A stretch of DNA of 64,000 bases from Photobacterium alginatilyticum (lineage in GTDB: Bacteria; Pseudomonadota; Gammaproteobacteria; Enterobacterales; Vibrionaceae): NCBI RefSeq assembly GCF_009910675.1, contig NZ_RSEJ01000001.1, positions 310,001-374,000 on the forward strand, given 5' to 3'. The notes beneath the pieces were generated by a model. The model was not told the DNA's origin, did no database searches, and saw nothing but the letters and a program-made list of their open reading frames with translations. The number at the start of each line of letters is the position of its first letter. The first letter of the stretch is position 1. Below, piece after piece: positions 8,913 through 17,191 of the stretch. A program made the position numbers and the translations under genes.

Positions 8913-9848
8913 ATGATGCATACATCTAAAGTCTGGCTTGGGGTGCTTTTGGCCATTTTCTTTTGGGGAAGTAATTTTAACGCTATTCAGGGGCTCAGCC
9001 CCTCAATGACGCCTATTGTTGCGGCAACTGTTCGGTTTGGGGTTGCATGTGTTTGTTTGTTGCTGCTTAGATTATTGCGTCATAGCCCAGAGTCTATCCT
9101 TAGCCGACGTGACAAAATCTATTTATTGGTACTGGCTTTTATTGGTGTGCTGGTGCAAAACTGTGCAATCTTCATCAGCTTGGATCATACCTCTGCGGTG
9201 AATGCCTCTATCATTATTGCCAATATGCCATTGGCCGGTTTGCTATTGTCTGCATTGATTTTGAACACGCAAATTACGCGAGATCACCTTATAGGGACGG
9301 CGGTTAGCCTTGCCGGTGTTTTACTTGTGCTTACCCGGGGGAACTGGCAGCAACTAGCGCTTCAGTCCGGGGATGTTCTGGCTTTGTTAGCCTTATTTAG
9401 CGGTTGCTTGTATACGGTATTGGCAAAGAAATGGGTGTCGCATATTCCCTTGAGCCAGTTTCTGCGCTGGACGCTGGGAGCAGGGTTTATCCAAATGGCG
9501 CTAATTGCCAGCTGGCTAGAGCAACCATTCGTTGCCATTAAGTCAATGACCCAAAGCGATATGGCGATAATTTTGTATATGGGGATATGCGGCACGCTGG
9601 TGGCTTATTATTTCTGGATGCAGGGTACACAGGTGATCGGGCCACGAAAAGTGACCTCGATGTTCAATCTCATTCCTGTGTTTACGCTTGTGATCAGTAT
9701 GGCACTGGGAACAATGCCACACTTCACGCAATTGGTTGGGATTGTGCTGGTAACATCTGGTGTCGTGATAGCAAACAGTAACGTTCGTATTAAGTCGTTT
9801 GTTCAAACTAAGTTGAACACCTCCAGGGCTGTCTCAAGAGAGCTATAG
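8913..9848 (+). CDS. EamA/DMT-family transporter
   Basis: About 311 residues from ATG 8913, preceded by AGGT; a TTG at 8898 is a less likely start. There are ten predicted membrane helices in two EamA repeats; the first helix reads FFWGSNFNAIQGL, as in RhaT/YdcZ-like metabolite exporters. The last residues are hydrophilic and basic. It is divergent from, and likely controlled by, the LysR gene ending at 7882. Substrate unknown. Its stop is 3 bp from the convergent LysR stop at 9852. Confidence 0.88.
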   Translation: MMHTSKVWLGVLLAIFFWGSNFNAIQGLSPSMTPIVAATVRFGVACVCLLLLRLLRHSPESILSRRDKIYLLVLAFIGVLVQNCAIFISLDHTSAVNASIIIANMPLAGLLLSALILNTQITRDHLIGTAVSLAGVLLVLTRGNWQQLALQSGDVLALLALFSGCLYTVLAKKWVSHIPLSQFLRWTLGAGFIQMALIASWLEQPFVAIKSMTQSDMAIILYMGICGTLVAYYFWMQGTQVIGPRKVTSMFNLIPVFTLVISMALGTMPHFTQLVGIVLVTSGVVIANSNVRIKSFVQTKLNTSRAVSREL

Positions 9849-9851
9849 CCG

Positions 9852-10829
9852 TTACGAGCACACGCACTCAAATACTTCTCGCAGGTTTTGGTTCCAGCGA
9901 GTAACAAACTTCTCCTGAATATGATCTCTCAGCCATTGCAAGCCTGCATCCTCGTCCTGTCGTTTGTGCCACCACATCGACACAGAGCCGCGCGGGATTT
10001 CAACTGGACTGTGAGTGACTGATAACTTGCCGCTGGCAACGTGTTTATAGGTTGCGGCGGCAGGCAGGATCGCGACGAGATCGCTATCAATGAGAAGCGG
10101 TGCGGCCGAGGCAAAATGGTTAACCGTAACAGCAACGCGGCGTGTCATACCTAGCTGATGAAGAGCTCTGTCCGTAGCACCATAGCTGTCACCGGATAAC
10201 GACACCAGCAGATGGTCGGCACTGGCAAATTCTTCAATGGTTAAATCCGGTTTAGCCAGCGGATGGTCTTTGCGCATGGCGCAGACATGACAGATATCGA
10301 GAAGATGGGTCGAGCGGATACTCTCCGGCACGGGAATTGTTTCACCCATCACCAGATCGACTTCTGCATCATCCAGTACTTGCTGGGCATTGGTAATGGT
10401 ATAGGGCACAGCATGCAGGTTAATGCCCGGTGCATGGGCTTCAAAATAACGGCGTAAGTCGAGCCATACGGTATCTACAACAATATCACTGACAGCAATC
10501 CTAAATGTGCGTTTGGCTGTTTGAGGATCAAACACATCAGGCTCAATGGCTTGATTGAGGTTGTGCAAAGGATCGCGGATTTGATCCCAGAGATTCTTGG
10601 CATAGGTTGTCGGCTGGATGTTACGGCCGTCTTTGACAAACAAATCATCCTTCCATGCTGCCCGCATTCTGGCGACAGCATTAGAGATCGCCGGCTGGGT
10701 CATTGATAATCGCTCGGCAGTACGAGTGATCGATTTCTCGGTCATGATGGCATCAAAAATCACCAGCAGGTTCAGTTCTTGTGGGCGCATACTGTCGTTC
10801 TGTTTATCAATTGAGGTGCGATACATCAT
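9852..10829 (-). CDS. LysR-family transcriptional regulator (RND pump neighbour)
   Basis: A 325-residue protein with an N-terminal helix-turn-helix (LNLLVIFDAIMTEKSITRTA ... DDLFVKDGR) and a substrate-binding domain. The true start may be the ATG at 10790 (312 residues, beginning MRPQELNLL), which is more typical in length; neither start has a strong ribosome-binding site. It is divergent from an RND efflux operon with a 13-bp inverted repeat between them, so it probably regulates the pump. Confidence 0.9.
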   Translation of the reverse strand: MMYRTSIDKQNDSMRPQELNLLVIFDAIMTEKSITRTAERLSMTQPAISNAVARMRAAWKDDLFVKDGRNIQPTTYAKNLWDQIRDPLHNLNQAIEPDVFDPQTAKRTFRIAVSDIVVDTVWLDLRRYFEAHAPGINLHAVPYTITNAQQVLDDAEVDLVMGETIPVPESIRSTHLLDICHVCAMRKDHPLAKPDLTIEEFASADHLLVSLSGDSYGATDRALHQLGMTRRVAVTVNHFASAAPLLIDSDLVAILPAAATYKHVASGKLSVTHSPVEIPRGSVSMWWHKRQDEDAGLQWLRDHIQEKFVTRWNQNLREVFECVCS

Positions 10830-10862
10830 AGTATTTTATGTATTTAATGGCTAGCCCTGCTC

Positions 10863-10919
10863 GATACATCACAAAAAGTTATACGTATGATAAAGATTTA
10901 AAATTATTTGTGATGTATC
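10863..10919. promoter_or_regulatory. perfect 13-bp inverted repeat, likely LysR operator
   Basis: GATACATCACAAA (10863-10875) and its exact complement TTTGTGATGTATC (10907-10919) are separated by 31 bp in the LysR/RND gap. A third partial copy, GATACATCA, lies at 10820-10828 over the annotated LysR start. The right arm ends about 48 bp before the pump operon start. Confidence 0.6.
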
Positions 10920-10966
10920 AATCGACATAGAATGCCTCCAAAGAACGACATTCCATGGAGAAAAAA

Positions 10967-12217
10967 ATGAAAACCCAACAAGGACTACGCAATCTGGTTT
11001 TAGCCACCGTTGCTGCCAGCGTGCTGATGGCCTGTCAACCACAGCGCGAAGAACAGGCCGGGATGAGTCAGCCGCCTGCACCGCAAATTACGGTAGCGCA
11101 AGTGATCAGTGAAAGGGTTACCGAATGGGATGAGTTCACGGGCCGTCTTCAGGCTCCGCAGACCGTTGAGCTGAGACCAAGAGTATCAGGCTATGTTGAG
11201 CAGGTTGTCTTCGAGGAAGGGGCACTGGTCAAATCCGGTGATGTCTTGTTCATGATTGACGCCAAGCCTCTCGAAGCGCAGGTAAACCGATTGAAAGCCG
11301 ATCTGATTGATGCAGAAAGTCAGGCGCTGCTTGCTCAGCGCCAGCTGACTCGCGGCAAGAAGCTGATTAAGAAGAATGCGATTTCTCAGGAAGAGCTGGA
11401 TAGCCGTGCGGCAAGTTTCCAGCAGGCCAATGCTAGAGTTCAGTCTCGCAAGGCGGCGCTGGATCAGGCCAAGCTGGATCTTGAATATACCCAGGTGAAA
11501 GCACCGATTTCCGGCCGGGTGTCTAGTGCACTGATCACCAAAGGTAACTATGTTACGGCAGGGCAGAGCCTGCTAACAACGGTGGTCTCGACGGATACGA
11601 TTTATGCCTACTTTGATGCCGATGAGCAGACGTACCTGAAGTACAAGCGTTTGGCGCGTGAAGGTAGCCGTCTTGATTCCCATGACAACAAATCCCCGGT
11701 CATGATGGGACTGGCTGATGATAAAGGTTTCCCTTACACCGGCCATATCGATTTCATGGATAACCAAATCAACGAGCAGACCGGTACGATTCGTGGGCGC
11801 GCCGTGTTTGAAAATACTGATGGTCGATTTACGCCAGGCTTGTTTGCACGGATCAAAGTGGCAGGCAGTGCCAGCTATCAGGGCGTTCTGATAGATGACA
11901 AAGCTGTCGGTACCGATCTAAACACCAAATTCGTGTTGGTATTGGATCAGGATAACAAGGTCCAGTATCGCCCGGTTAAGTTGGGCAAAAAACACAACGG
12001 CTTACGATTGGTCAGTGATGGCCTGCAGCCTGGGGATACGATTGTGCTGAAAGGGCTGCAACGTGTTCGTCCGGGAGCCGCTGTGAACCCAACTCCGGGA
12101 GCAATGGCCAGCGACGAGGCATTGGCACAGATAAAACGCCAGCAACAACGGGTTGATGAGCTACAGGCAGAAGTCACGATAGCCAGCAGTGATCCGCTTG
12201 CAGGTAAGCGCGGCTAA
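10967..12217 (+). CDS. RND efflux periplasmic adaptor (membrane fusion protein), lipoprotein
   Basis: The start at ATG 10967 is supported by GGAG seven bases upstream; an in-frame ATG lies at 10955. The protein (416 residues) has a lipoprotein signal (VLMACQP) and the adaptor layout: a barrel-sandwich half (RPRVSGYVEQVVFEEGALV), an alpha-helical hairpin (about 95-170), a second lipoyl half (VKAPISGRVS) and a beta-barrel. It bridges the inner-membrane pump to an outer-membrane channel. The pump gene follows after 12 bp. Confidence 0.94.
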   Translation: MKTQQGLRNLVLATVAASVLMACQPQREEQAGMSQPPAPQITVAQVISERVTEWDEFTGRLQAPQTVELRPRVSGYVEQVVFEEGALVKSGDVLFMIDAKPLEAQVNRLKADLIDAESQALLAQRQLTRGKKLIKKNAISQEELDSRAASFQQANARVQSRKAALDQAKLDLEYTQVKAPISGRVSSALITKGNYVTAGQSLLTTVVSTDTIYAYFDADEQTYLKYKRLAREGSRLDSHDNKSPVMMGLADDKGFPYTGHIDFMDNQINEQTGTIRGRAVFENTDGRFTPGLFARIKVAGSASYQGVLIDDKAVGTDLNTKFVLVLDQDNKVQYRPVKLGKKHNGLRLVSDGLQPGDTIVLKGLQRVRPGAAVNPTPGAMASDEALAQIKRQQQRVDELQAEVTIASSDPLAGKRG

Positions 12218-12229
12218 GGAACAGTAACA

Positions 12230-15200
12230 ATGAAGTTTTCTCAATTCTTTATATCACGGCCGATATTTGCAGGGGTCATCTCTTTGATGATCATGATTGC
12301 CGGTGCCATCGCCGTCTTTCAATTACCGGTTACCGAATATCCGGAAGTGGTTCCACCAACAGTGGTGGTTACGGCCAGTTATCCGGGAGCCAACCCGACA
12401 GTGATCGGCGATACGGTAGCTACGCCATTGGAGCAGGCCATTAATGGTACTGAAGGCATGTTGTATATGTCTTCGCAGGCTACGTCGGACGGAAACCTCA
12501 GCCTGACGGTGACGTTCGAGCTGGGAACAGATATTGATGATGCGCAGGTGCTGGTACAAAACCGGGTAGCGCGTGCATTGCCTCGGCTGCCGCAGGAAGT
12601 ACAGCGCCTGGGCGTAGTCACCGAAAAGTCATCACCGGATCTGACGATGGTGGTGCACTTAACCTCGCCAGATGATAGTCATGACATGCTATACCTGTCG
12701 AACTACGCCAACCTCAATGTGAAAGATGAGCTGGCGCGTGTTGAGGGGGTGGGTAGCGTTCGTCTGTTCGGTGCCGGTGAGTACTCGATGCGAATATGGC
12801 TCGATCCGCCTAAACTTGCCGCTCTGAATATGACGGCAATGGACGTTGTCAATGCGATCCGCGAGCAGAACCAGCAGGCGGCTGCCGGTAGCCTTGGCGC
12901 GCAGCCGACGGCCGAGAATAATTTCCAGCTGCTGATCAACCTAAAAGGTCGTCTGAGCACGGAAGATGAGTTCCGTAATATCGTGATCAAAGTTGGTGAA
13001 CAAGGGCAAATCGTTCGTCTGAGCGATGTAGCACGTGTTGAGCTGGGGGCCAACAGCTATTCATTACGCTCGCTGCTGGACAACAAGCATGCCGTTGCCA
13101 TCCCGATTTTCCAGCGTCCGGGTTCGAATGCCATCGAGATCTCTGATGGTGTCCGCGCCAAAATGGCCGAGCTCAAAGAGAACTTTCCACAAGGCGTTGA
13201 TTACTCAATTGTCTATGATCCGACAGTGTTCGTTCGTGGTTCTATCGATGCGGTAGTGAAGACACTATTTGAAGCCTTATTGCTGGTTGTTGTAGTGGTA
13301 GTTTTGTTCCTGCAAAACTGGCGCGCGGCGATCATTCCTCTGGCAGCTGTTCCGGTTTCGTTAATCGGTACCTTCGCCATTATGCATGGTTTGGGCTTCT
13401 CGCTTAATGCGCTCTCACTGTTTGGCTTGGTACTGGCCATTGGTATCGTGGTCGATGATGCGATTGTGGTGGTCGAAAATGTTGAGCGAAATATCGAAAA
13501 TGGTTTACCGCCGGTAGCAGCATCCAGGCAGGCGATGAAGGAAGTAACGGGTCCGATCATTGCGACCACTTTGGTGCTGGCTGCCGTATTTATTCCGACA
13601 GCATTTATGTCCGGCTTGACAGGTCAGTTCTATCGTCAGTTCGCCCTGACGATTACCATCTCGACGGTGATTTCGGCACTGAACTCGCTGACCTTGAGCC
13701 CGGCGTTATCTGCATTGCTCCTGCGCAGTAAAACAGCGCCGAAAGACGGTTTGAGTAAGCTGATTGATTGGCTGTTCGGACGCTGGTTGTTCGTTCCGTT
13801 TAACCGTTTCTTTGACTGGGGCAGTAATGCCTATTCCGGTACGGTGAAGCGAGTGATCCGTGGTGCGGGTATTGTCATGGTGTTGTATGCCGGCCTATTG
13901 GCTCTGACAGGCTACCAGTTTGTTGAAACACCAACCGGTTATGTACCATCGCAGGATAAGCAGTATTTAGTCGCGTTTGCTCAGTTGCCTGACGCATCGT
14001 CGCTGGATCGGACTGAAGATGTGATTCGTGAAATGTCGAGCATTGCGCTGGCACATCCCGGTGTTGAATCGTCGGTTGCCTTCCCGGGCCTGAACATCAA
14101 CGGATTTACTAACAGTCCAAGTTCGGGGGTAGTCTTTGTAACGCTGAAACCGTTCGCAGAACGTCAGGAAGAGCACCTGTCGGGGAATGCCATTGCCTGG
14201 GCGCTTAACGGTAAGTTCTCAAGCATTCAAGATGCCTTTATTGCGATTTTCCCGCCGCCGCCAGTGAATGGTCTCGGCAATATCGGTGGCTTCCGCCTGC
14301 AGATCCAGGATAAAGGAAATCTGGGTTACGAGGAACTCTATGCAGTCACTCAACAAGTGATCATGAAAGCCTGGCAGGCGCCGGAGCTGACAGGTGCATT
14401 TACCAGTTTTCAGGTAAATACGCCGCAAATTGATGTCGAAGTGAACCGTGAAAAAGCCAAAATGCAGGGTGTCTCGGTGGATGACATATTTGCCACGATG
14501 CAGATTAACCTTGGTTCACTGTATGTGAATGACTTCAACAAGTTCGGTCGTAACTATCAGGTTAATGTCCAGTCACAGGATAGCTTCCGACAGGAGCCCG
14601 AGCAGATTGCTCAGCTGAAGGTACGTAATGCAAGCGGTGACATGATTCCCTTGGGATCGTTCATTTCAGTTCACCACTCAGCAGGCCCGGACCGTGTCAT
14701 GCACTATAACGGTTTTACGACCGCCGAGGTGAATGCGTCTCCGGCACCGGGATTCAGCTCCGGTCAGGCCCAGGCCGCAATGGAGAAAATCTTGGCTGAA
14801 ACGCTGCCACATGGCATGAGCTATGAGTGGACAGAACTGACCTATCAGCAACAGCTGGCAGGTAATACGGCGATGTATGTTTTCCCGTTGGTGGTGCTTT
14901 TAGTCTTCTTGGTGCTGGCTGCACAGTACGAGAGCCTGAGCTTGCCGCTAGCCATTATTTTGATTGTACCGATGACGTTATTGTCGGCTATTACCGGCGT
15001 GATCATCTATGGCGGTGACAACAATATCTTCACTCAGATTGGATTTATTGTTCTGGTGGGTCTGGCTACGAAGAATGCGATTTTGATTGTCGAATTTGCC
15101 CGCGAGAAGGAGCATGAAGGGTTTACCGTAAGGGAAGCCATCCTTGAAGCCAGCCATCAGCGACTAAGACCGATCCTGATGACCTCGATAGCCTTCATTA

Positions 15201-15421
15201 TGGGGGTACTGCCGATGGTGATTTCGACAGGTGCCGGTGCAGAAATGCGCCAGGCGATGGGGGTTGCAGTTTTCTCCGGTATGATTGGGGTTACCATCTT
15301 TGGTCTGTTGCTGACGCCGGTATTCTATGTGCTGATACGCAAATATTTAGGCGGGGCCTCCCTGACTAAAACAGAAGCGAAAAGTCATGTTGGTCCCGAC
15401 GGAGTGATTGAGGCGAGCTAA
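12230..15421 (+). CDS. RND multidrug efflux permease (HAE1 family)
   Basis: A 1063-residue inner-membrane pump of AcrB/MexF type. Visible features are the first helix after FFISRPIFAGVI, the large periplasmic loops, and the proton-relay motif GIVVDDAIVVVENVERN in TM4 (the paired Asp near 409-410). The partner region LVGLATKNAILIVEFA in TM10 carries the Lys. Length is normal for the family. It works with the adaptor encoded just upstream; no outer-membrane channel gene is adjacent, so it probably borrows a TolC-like protein. Substrates are unknown. Confidence 0.95.
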   Translation: MKFSQFFISRPIFAGVISLMIMIAGAIAVFQLPVTEYPEVVPPTVVVTASYPGANPTVIGDTVATPLEQAINGTEGMLYMSSQATSDGNLSLTVTFELGTDIDDAQVLVQNRVARALPRLPQEVQRLGVVTEKSSPDLTMVVHLTSPDDSHDMLYLSNYANLNVKDELARVEGVGSVRLFGAGEYSMRIWLDPPKLAALNMTAMDVVNAIREQNQQAAAGSLGAQPTAENNFQLLINLKGRLSTEDEFRNIVIKVGEQGQIVRLSDVARVELGANSYSLRSLLDNKHAVAIPIFQRPGSNAIEISDGVRAKMAELKENFPQGVDYSIVYDPTVFVRGSIDAVVKTLFEALLLVVVVVVLFLQNWRAAIIPLAAVPVSLIGTFAIMHGLGFSLNALSLFGLVLAIGIVVDDAIVVVENVERNIENGLPPVAASRQAMKEVTGPIIATTLVLAAVFIPTAFMSGLTGQFYRQFALTITISTVISALNSLTLSPALSALLLRSKTAPKDGLSKLIDWLFGRWLFVPFNRFFDWGSNAYSGTVKRVIRGAGIVMVLYAGLLALTGYQFVETPTGYVPSQDKQYLVAFAQLPDASSLDRTEDVIREMSSIALAHPGVESSVAFPGLNINGFTNSPSSGVVFVTLKPFAERQEEHLSGNAIAWALNGKFSSIQDAFIAIFPPPPVNGLGNIGGFRLQIQDKGNLGYEELYAVTQQVIMKAWQAPELTGAFTSFQVNTPQIDVEVNREKAKMQGVSVDDIFATMQINLGSLYVNDFNKFGRNYQVNVQSQDSFRQEPEQIAQLKVRNASGDMIPLGSFISVHHSAGPDRVMHYNGFTTAEVNASPAPGFSSGQAQAAMEKILAETLPHGMSYEWTELTYQQQLAGNTAMYVFPLVVLLVFLVLAAQYESLSLPLAIILIVPMTLLSAITGVIIYGGDNNIFTQIGFIVLVGLATKNAILIVEFAREKEHEGFTVREAILEASHQRLRPILMTSIAFIMGVLPMVISTGAGAEMRQAMGVAVFSGMIGVTIFGLLLTPVFYVLIRKYLGGASLTKTEAKSHVGPDGVIEAS

Positions 15422-15769
15422 ATGAATATGTTCAGATACTGTTTGATTTCATCGGTGTTGTTACTTACGGCATGTAGCTGGGTAGGTGGAGATAGTGATC
15501 CGCCTGAGTTATTAGCGAGTGATTTGGCCCGTATTCAAATGCGCTCGGTGGAGCAGCACTCATGGCAAATTGGTGATATTGAAGCAGGCAGGTTACCAAA
15601 CCAGAGTATTGATGGGGGGGCTCAGGCACAGGTGGACGATGATTGCCATAGTGACACGCCCGTTCAATTGACGGTTGGTTCAGGCTGGATCATAGAACCG
15701 ATAGGAACCCGTTTGTGTGAATATGATCCGGACAGTACTGAACACTTGGCGAGCATCGATAGTTTATAA
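15422..15769 (+). CDS. small lipoprotein in the RND operon
   Basis: The ATG follows the permease TAA with no gap, so the two are translated together. The 115-residue protein has a lipoprotein signal (LLLTACSW) and a mature part of ~95 residues with two further cysteines (DDCHS and RLCEY) that could form a disulfide in the envelope. I recognise no family. It occupies the place where many RND operons encode the outer-membrane channel, but is far too short to be one. Confidence 0.6.
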   Translation: MNMFRYCLISSVLLLTACSWVGGDSDPPELLASDLARIQMRSVEQHSWQIGDIEAGRLPNQSIDGGAQAQVDDDCHSDTPVQLTVGSGWIIEPIGTRLCEYDPDSTEHLASIDSL

Positions 15770-15791
15770 CGGCTAAATGTTTAATCAGCAG

Positions 15792-15825
15792 CGGGGAAGC
15801 ATCTATAAAGGTGCTTCCCCGTTTC
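15792..15825 (+). terminator. terminator between the RND operon and dapA
   Basis: A stem of about 12 bp (GGGGAAGCATC with GGTGCTTCCCC, loop TATAAA), followed on the plus strand by GTTTCATT. It sits between the convergent RND operon and dapA and fits best as terminator of the former. Confidence 0.7.
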
Positions 15826-15829
15826 ATTA

Positions 15830-16765
15830 TTAGATACTTGCTGCCCACTGGTTAATAGCATCATCTGCTTCTAGGAGCGGGGTCAGTTCCTGTAGCTCTT
15901 CACTGTAGAGAGGAGGGCGAAGTTCTGCACTCACAATGCGCCCCTGACGTTTCATTAATGCTTTCACCGGAATTGGATTTGCGGCGCAAAACAGGCTATT
16001 CCCCGCTTGTTGCCACAAGGTTTTGAAACTTGGTTCGGATTGGTTAGCGTCGCTAGCAAGATCAAGGCTCTGTCTGACATAGCGTGCAGTGGCTTCAGGC
16101 CAGGCATTGGCGGCCACTGAAACGAGGCCGCATGCACCGTTGGCAATAAAGTCGACAAGCAAACCATCATCACCACAGAAGAACTCGAGCAATGGTGCAG
16201 AGTGGTAATAGCGACTGAATTTTTCGGCACTCCCGCTGGCTTCCTTTACTGCCCAGGTATTGGGATGGTCTGCCAGCTGTCCCAGTACTTGCTCATCGAG
16301 AGCGACACCGGTACGAGAAGGGACGTTGTATATCATGCACGGCCAGTTGCTGGCATCGAGCAGGCGGCTAAACCATTTATGCTGACTGGTTGCGCCGGGT
16401 TTTGCATAAAGTGGTACGGGTAAGAGCAGGGCATCAATTGGATAATCTTTCAGGAAATCCAGCCACTGCAGCTGCTGGAGCAGCTGAAAACCGCCGACAC
16501 CAACCATCAAAGGTACAGAAAGTGACATATCACAAACATGCCGGACAATGGCTTGTTGCTCGTCTTGGGTCATTGCCAGTGCTTCGCCGGTACTGCCTAG
16601 CAGTAGGATCCCGTTCCCGGCGGCGTCTTGTTCCTTGGCGAGTTGGCTCAGGGTTGCAAAATCAATAGACTCGTCAGGCAGGAACGGAGTAATGAGGGCC
16701 GTCCATAACGTGGTCTGTTGTATGCGTTCATTCCCGTGAATGGGAGTAGTATTGTGATTTGGCAT
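15830..16765 (-). CDS. dapA: 4-hydroxy-tetrahydrodipicolinate synthase (DapA), lysine-riboswitch controlled
   Basis: From ATG 16765 the protein has 311 residues; a longer frame upstream (to 16879) runs into the riboswitch and is unlikely to be translated. Key DHDPS features are present: the GSTGE loop (Thr59), YNVPSRTG (Tyr146, Arg151) and the Schiff-base lysine in VKEASG (Lys174). The enzyme condenses pyruvate with aspartate semialdehyde, the first committed step to diaminopimelate and lysine. The lysine riboswitch in its leader confirms the pathway. It is not next to bamC, so it may be a second dapA; other members of the aldolase family are less likely. Confidence 0.88.
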   Translation of the reverse strand: MPNHNTTPIHGNERIQQTTLWTALITPFLPDESIDFATLSQLAKEQDAAGNGILLLGSTGEALAMTQDEQQAIVRHVCDMSLSVPLMVGVGGFQLLQQLQWLDFLKDYPIDALLLPVPLYAKPGATSQHKWFSRLLDASNWPCMIYNVPSRTGVALDEQVLGQLADHPNTWAVKEASGSAEKFSRYYHSAPLLEFFCGDDGLLVDFIANGACGLVSVAANAWPEATARYVRQSLDLASDANQSEPSFKTLWQQAGNSLFCAANPIPVKALMKRQGRIVSAELRPPLYSEELQELTPLLEADDAINQWAASI

Positions 16766-16821
16766 CTCTTGTCCGAACTTGTTGCTATCCGTAAAGAGAG
16801 CTTGGCTTTGCGAAGGCGCCA

Positions 16822-16835
16822 ATGGCACGTGCCAT
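16822..16835. repeat. 14-bp palindrome in the dapA leader
   Basis: ATGGCACGTGCCAT is self-complementary and, with flanking CGCC/GGCG, can form a hairpin between the riboswitch aptamer and the dapA start. It could be part of the expression platform. Confidence 0.4.
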
Positions 16836-16862
16836 GAGGAAGGCGAAAAAACACACAAACAC

Positions 16863-17023
16863 CAGAAGCTCTCCACCATAGGTGACAGTCCTGGGGATTC
16901 AGCCCCAGCAACCGATAAGTATTACTTCCAAACGCAAACCTATCTCGGCGTTAATCCCCCTTATCTGCTGTCATCGGTATTTGGATACCTCGAACAGACT
17001 TCCTGGTTAACGCACCTCTTCTG
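16863..17023 (-). promoter_or_regulatory. lysine riboswitch (L box) upstream of dapA
   Basis: Read on the minus strand, this 161-nt stretch has the lysine aptamer signature in the right order. P1 pairs CAGAAG (17018-17023) with CTTCTG (16863-16868). After it come AGAGGTGCG, AAGGGGGATTAACGCCGAG, ATCGGTTGCTGGGGCTGAAT, CCCCAGGACTGTCACC and GGTGGAGAGCTTCTGG. These closely track the well-known E. coli lysC leader. A T-run follows P1 by about 10 bases. Binding of lysine should lower dapA expression. Confidence 0.93.
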
Positions 17024-17152
17024 ATCCCATCATTTCGGGATGCCTTGATTCAAACATCTAACATGGCAATGTGTCAATAATGTTGTGAATATTTATGCAG
17101 AAAGAGTTTGATAAGCCGTCAGGGTGCTCGAATATACAGACTAAGAGGGCAC

Positions 17153-17181
17153 AAAAAAGGCGCTACGTTCTCGGTAGCGCC
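17153..17181 (-). terminator. rho-independent terminator after the lipoprotein gene at 17192
   Basis: On the minus strand, a perfect 8-bp stem (GGCGCTAC / GTAGCGCC, 7-base loop) is followed by six T residues, 10 bp past the stop codon. Confidence 0.88.
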
Positions 17182-17191
17182 GATGCATATA

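Noticed and set aside
12323-13569. Several minus-strand frames within the RND permease
   Set aside because: Antisense shadows of a well-supported coding sequence, with no start signals or domains.
16766-16879. Longer N-terminal extension of DapA
   Set aside because: It would be translated from the 3' end of the riboswitch aptamer and adds residues absent from the DapA family.
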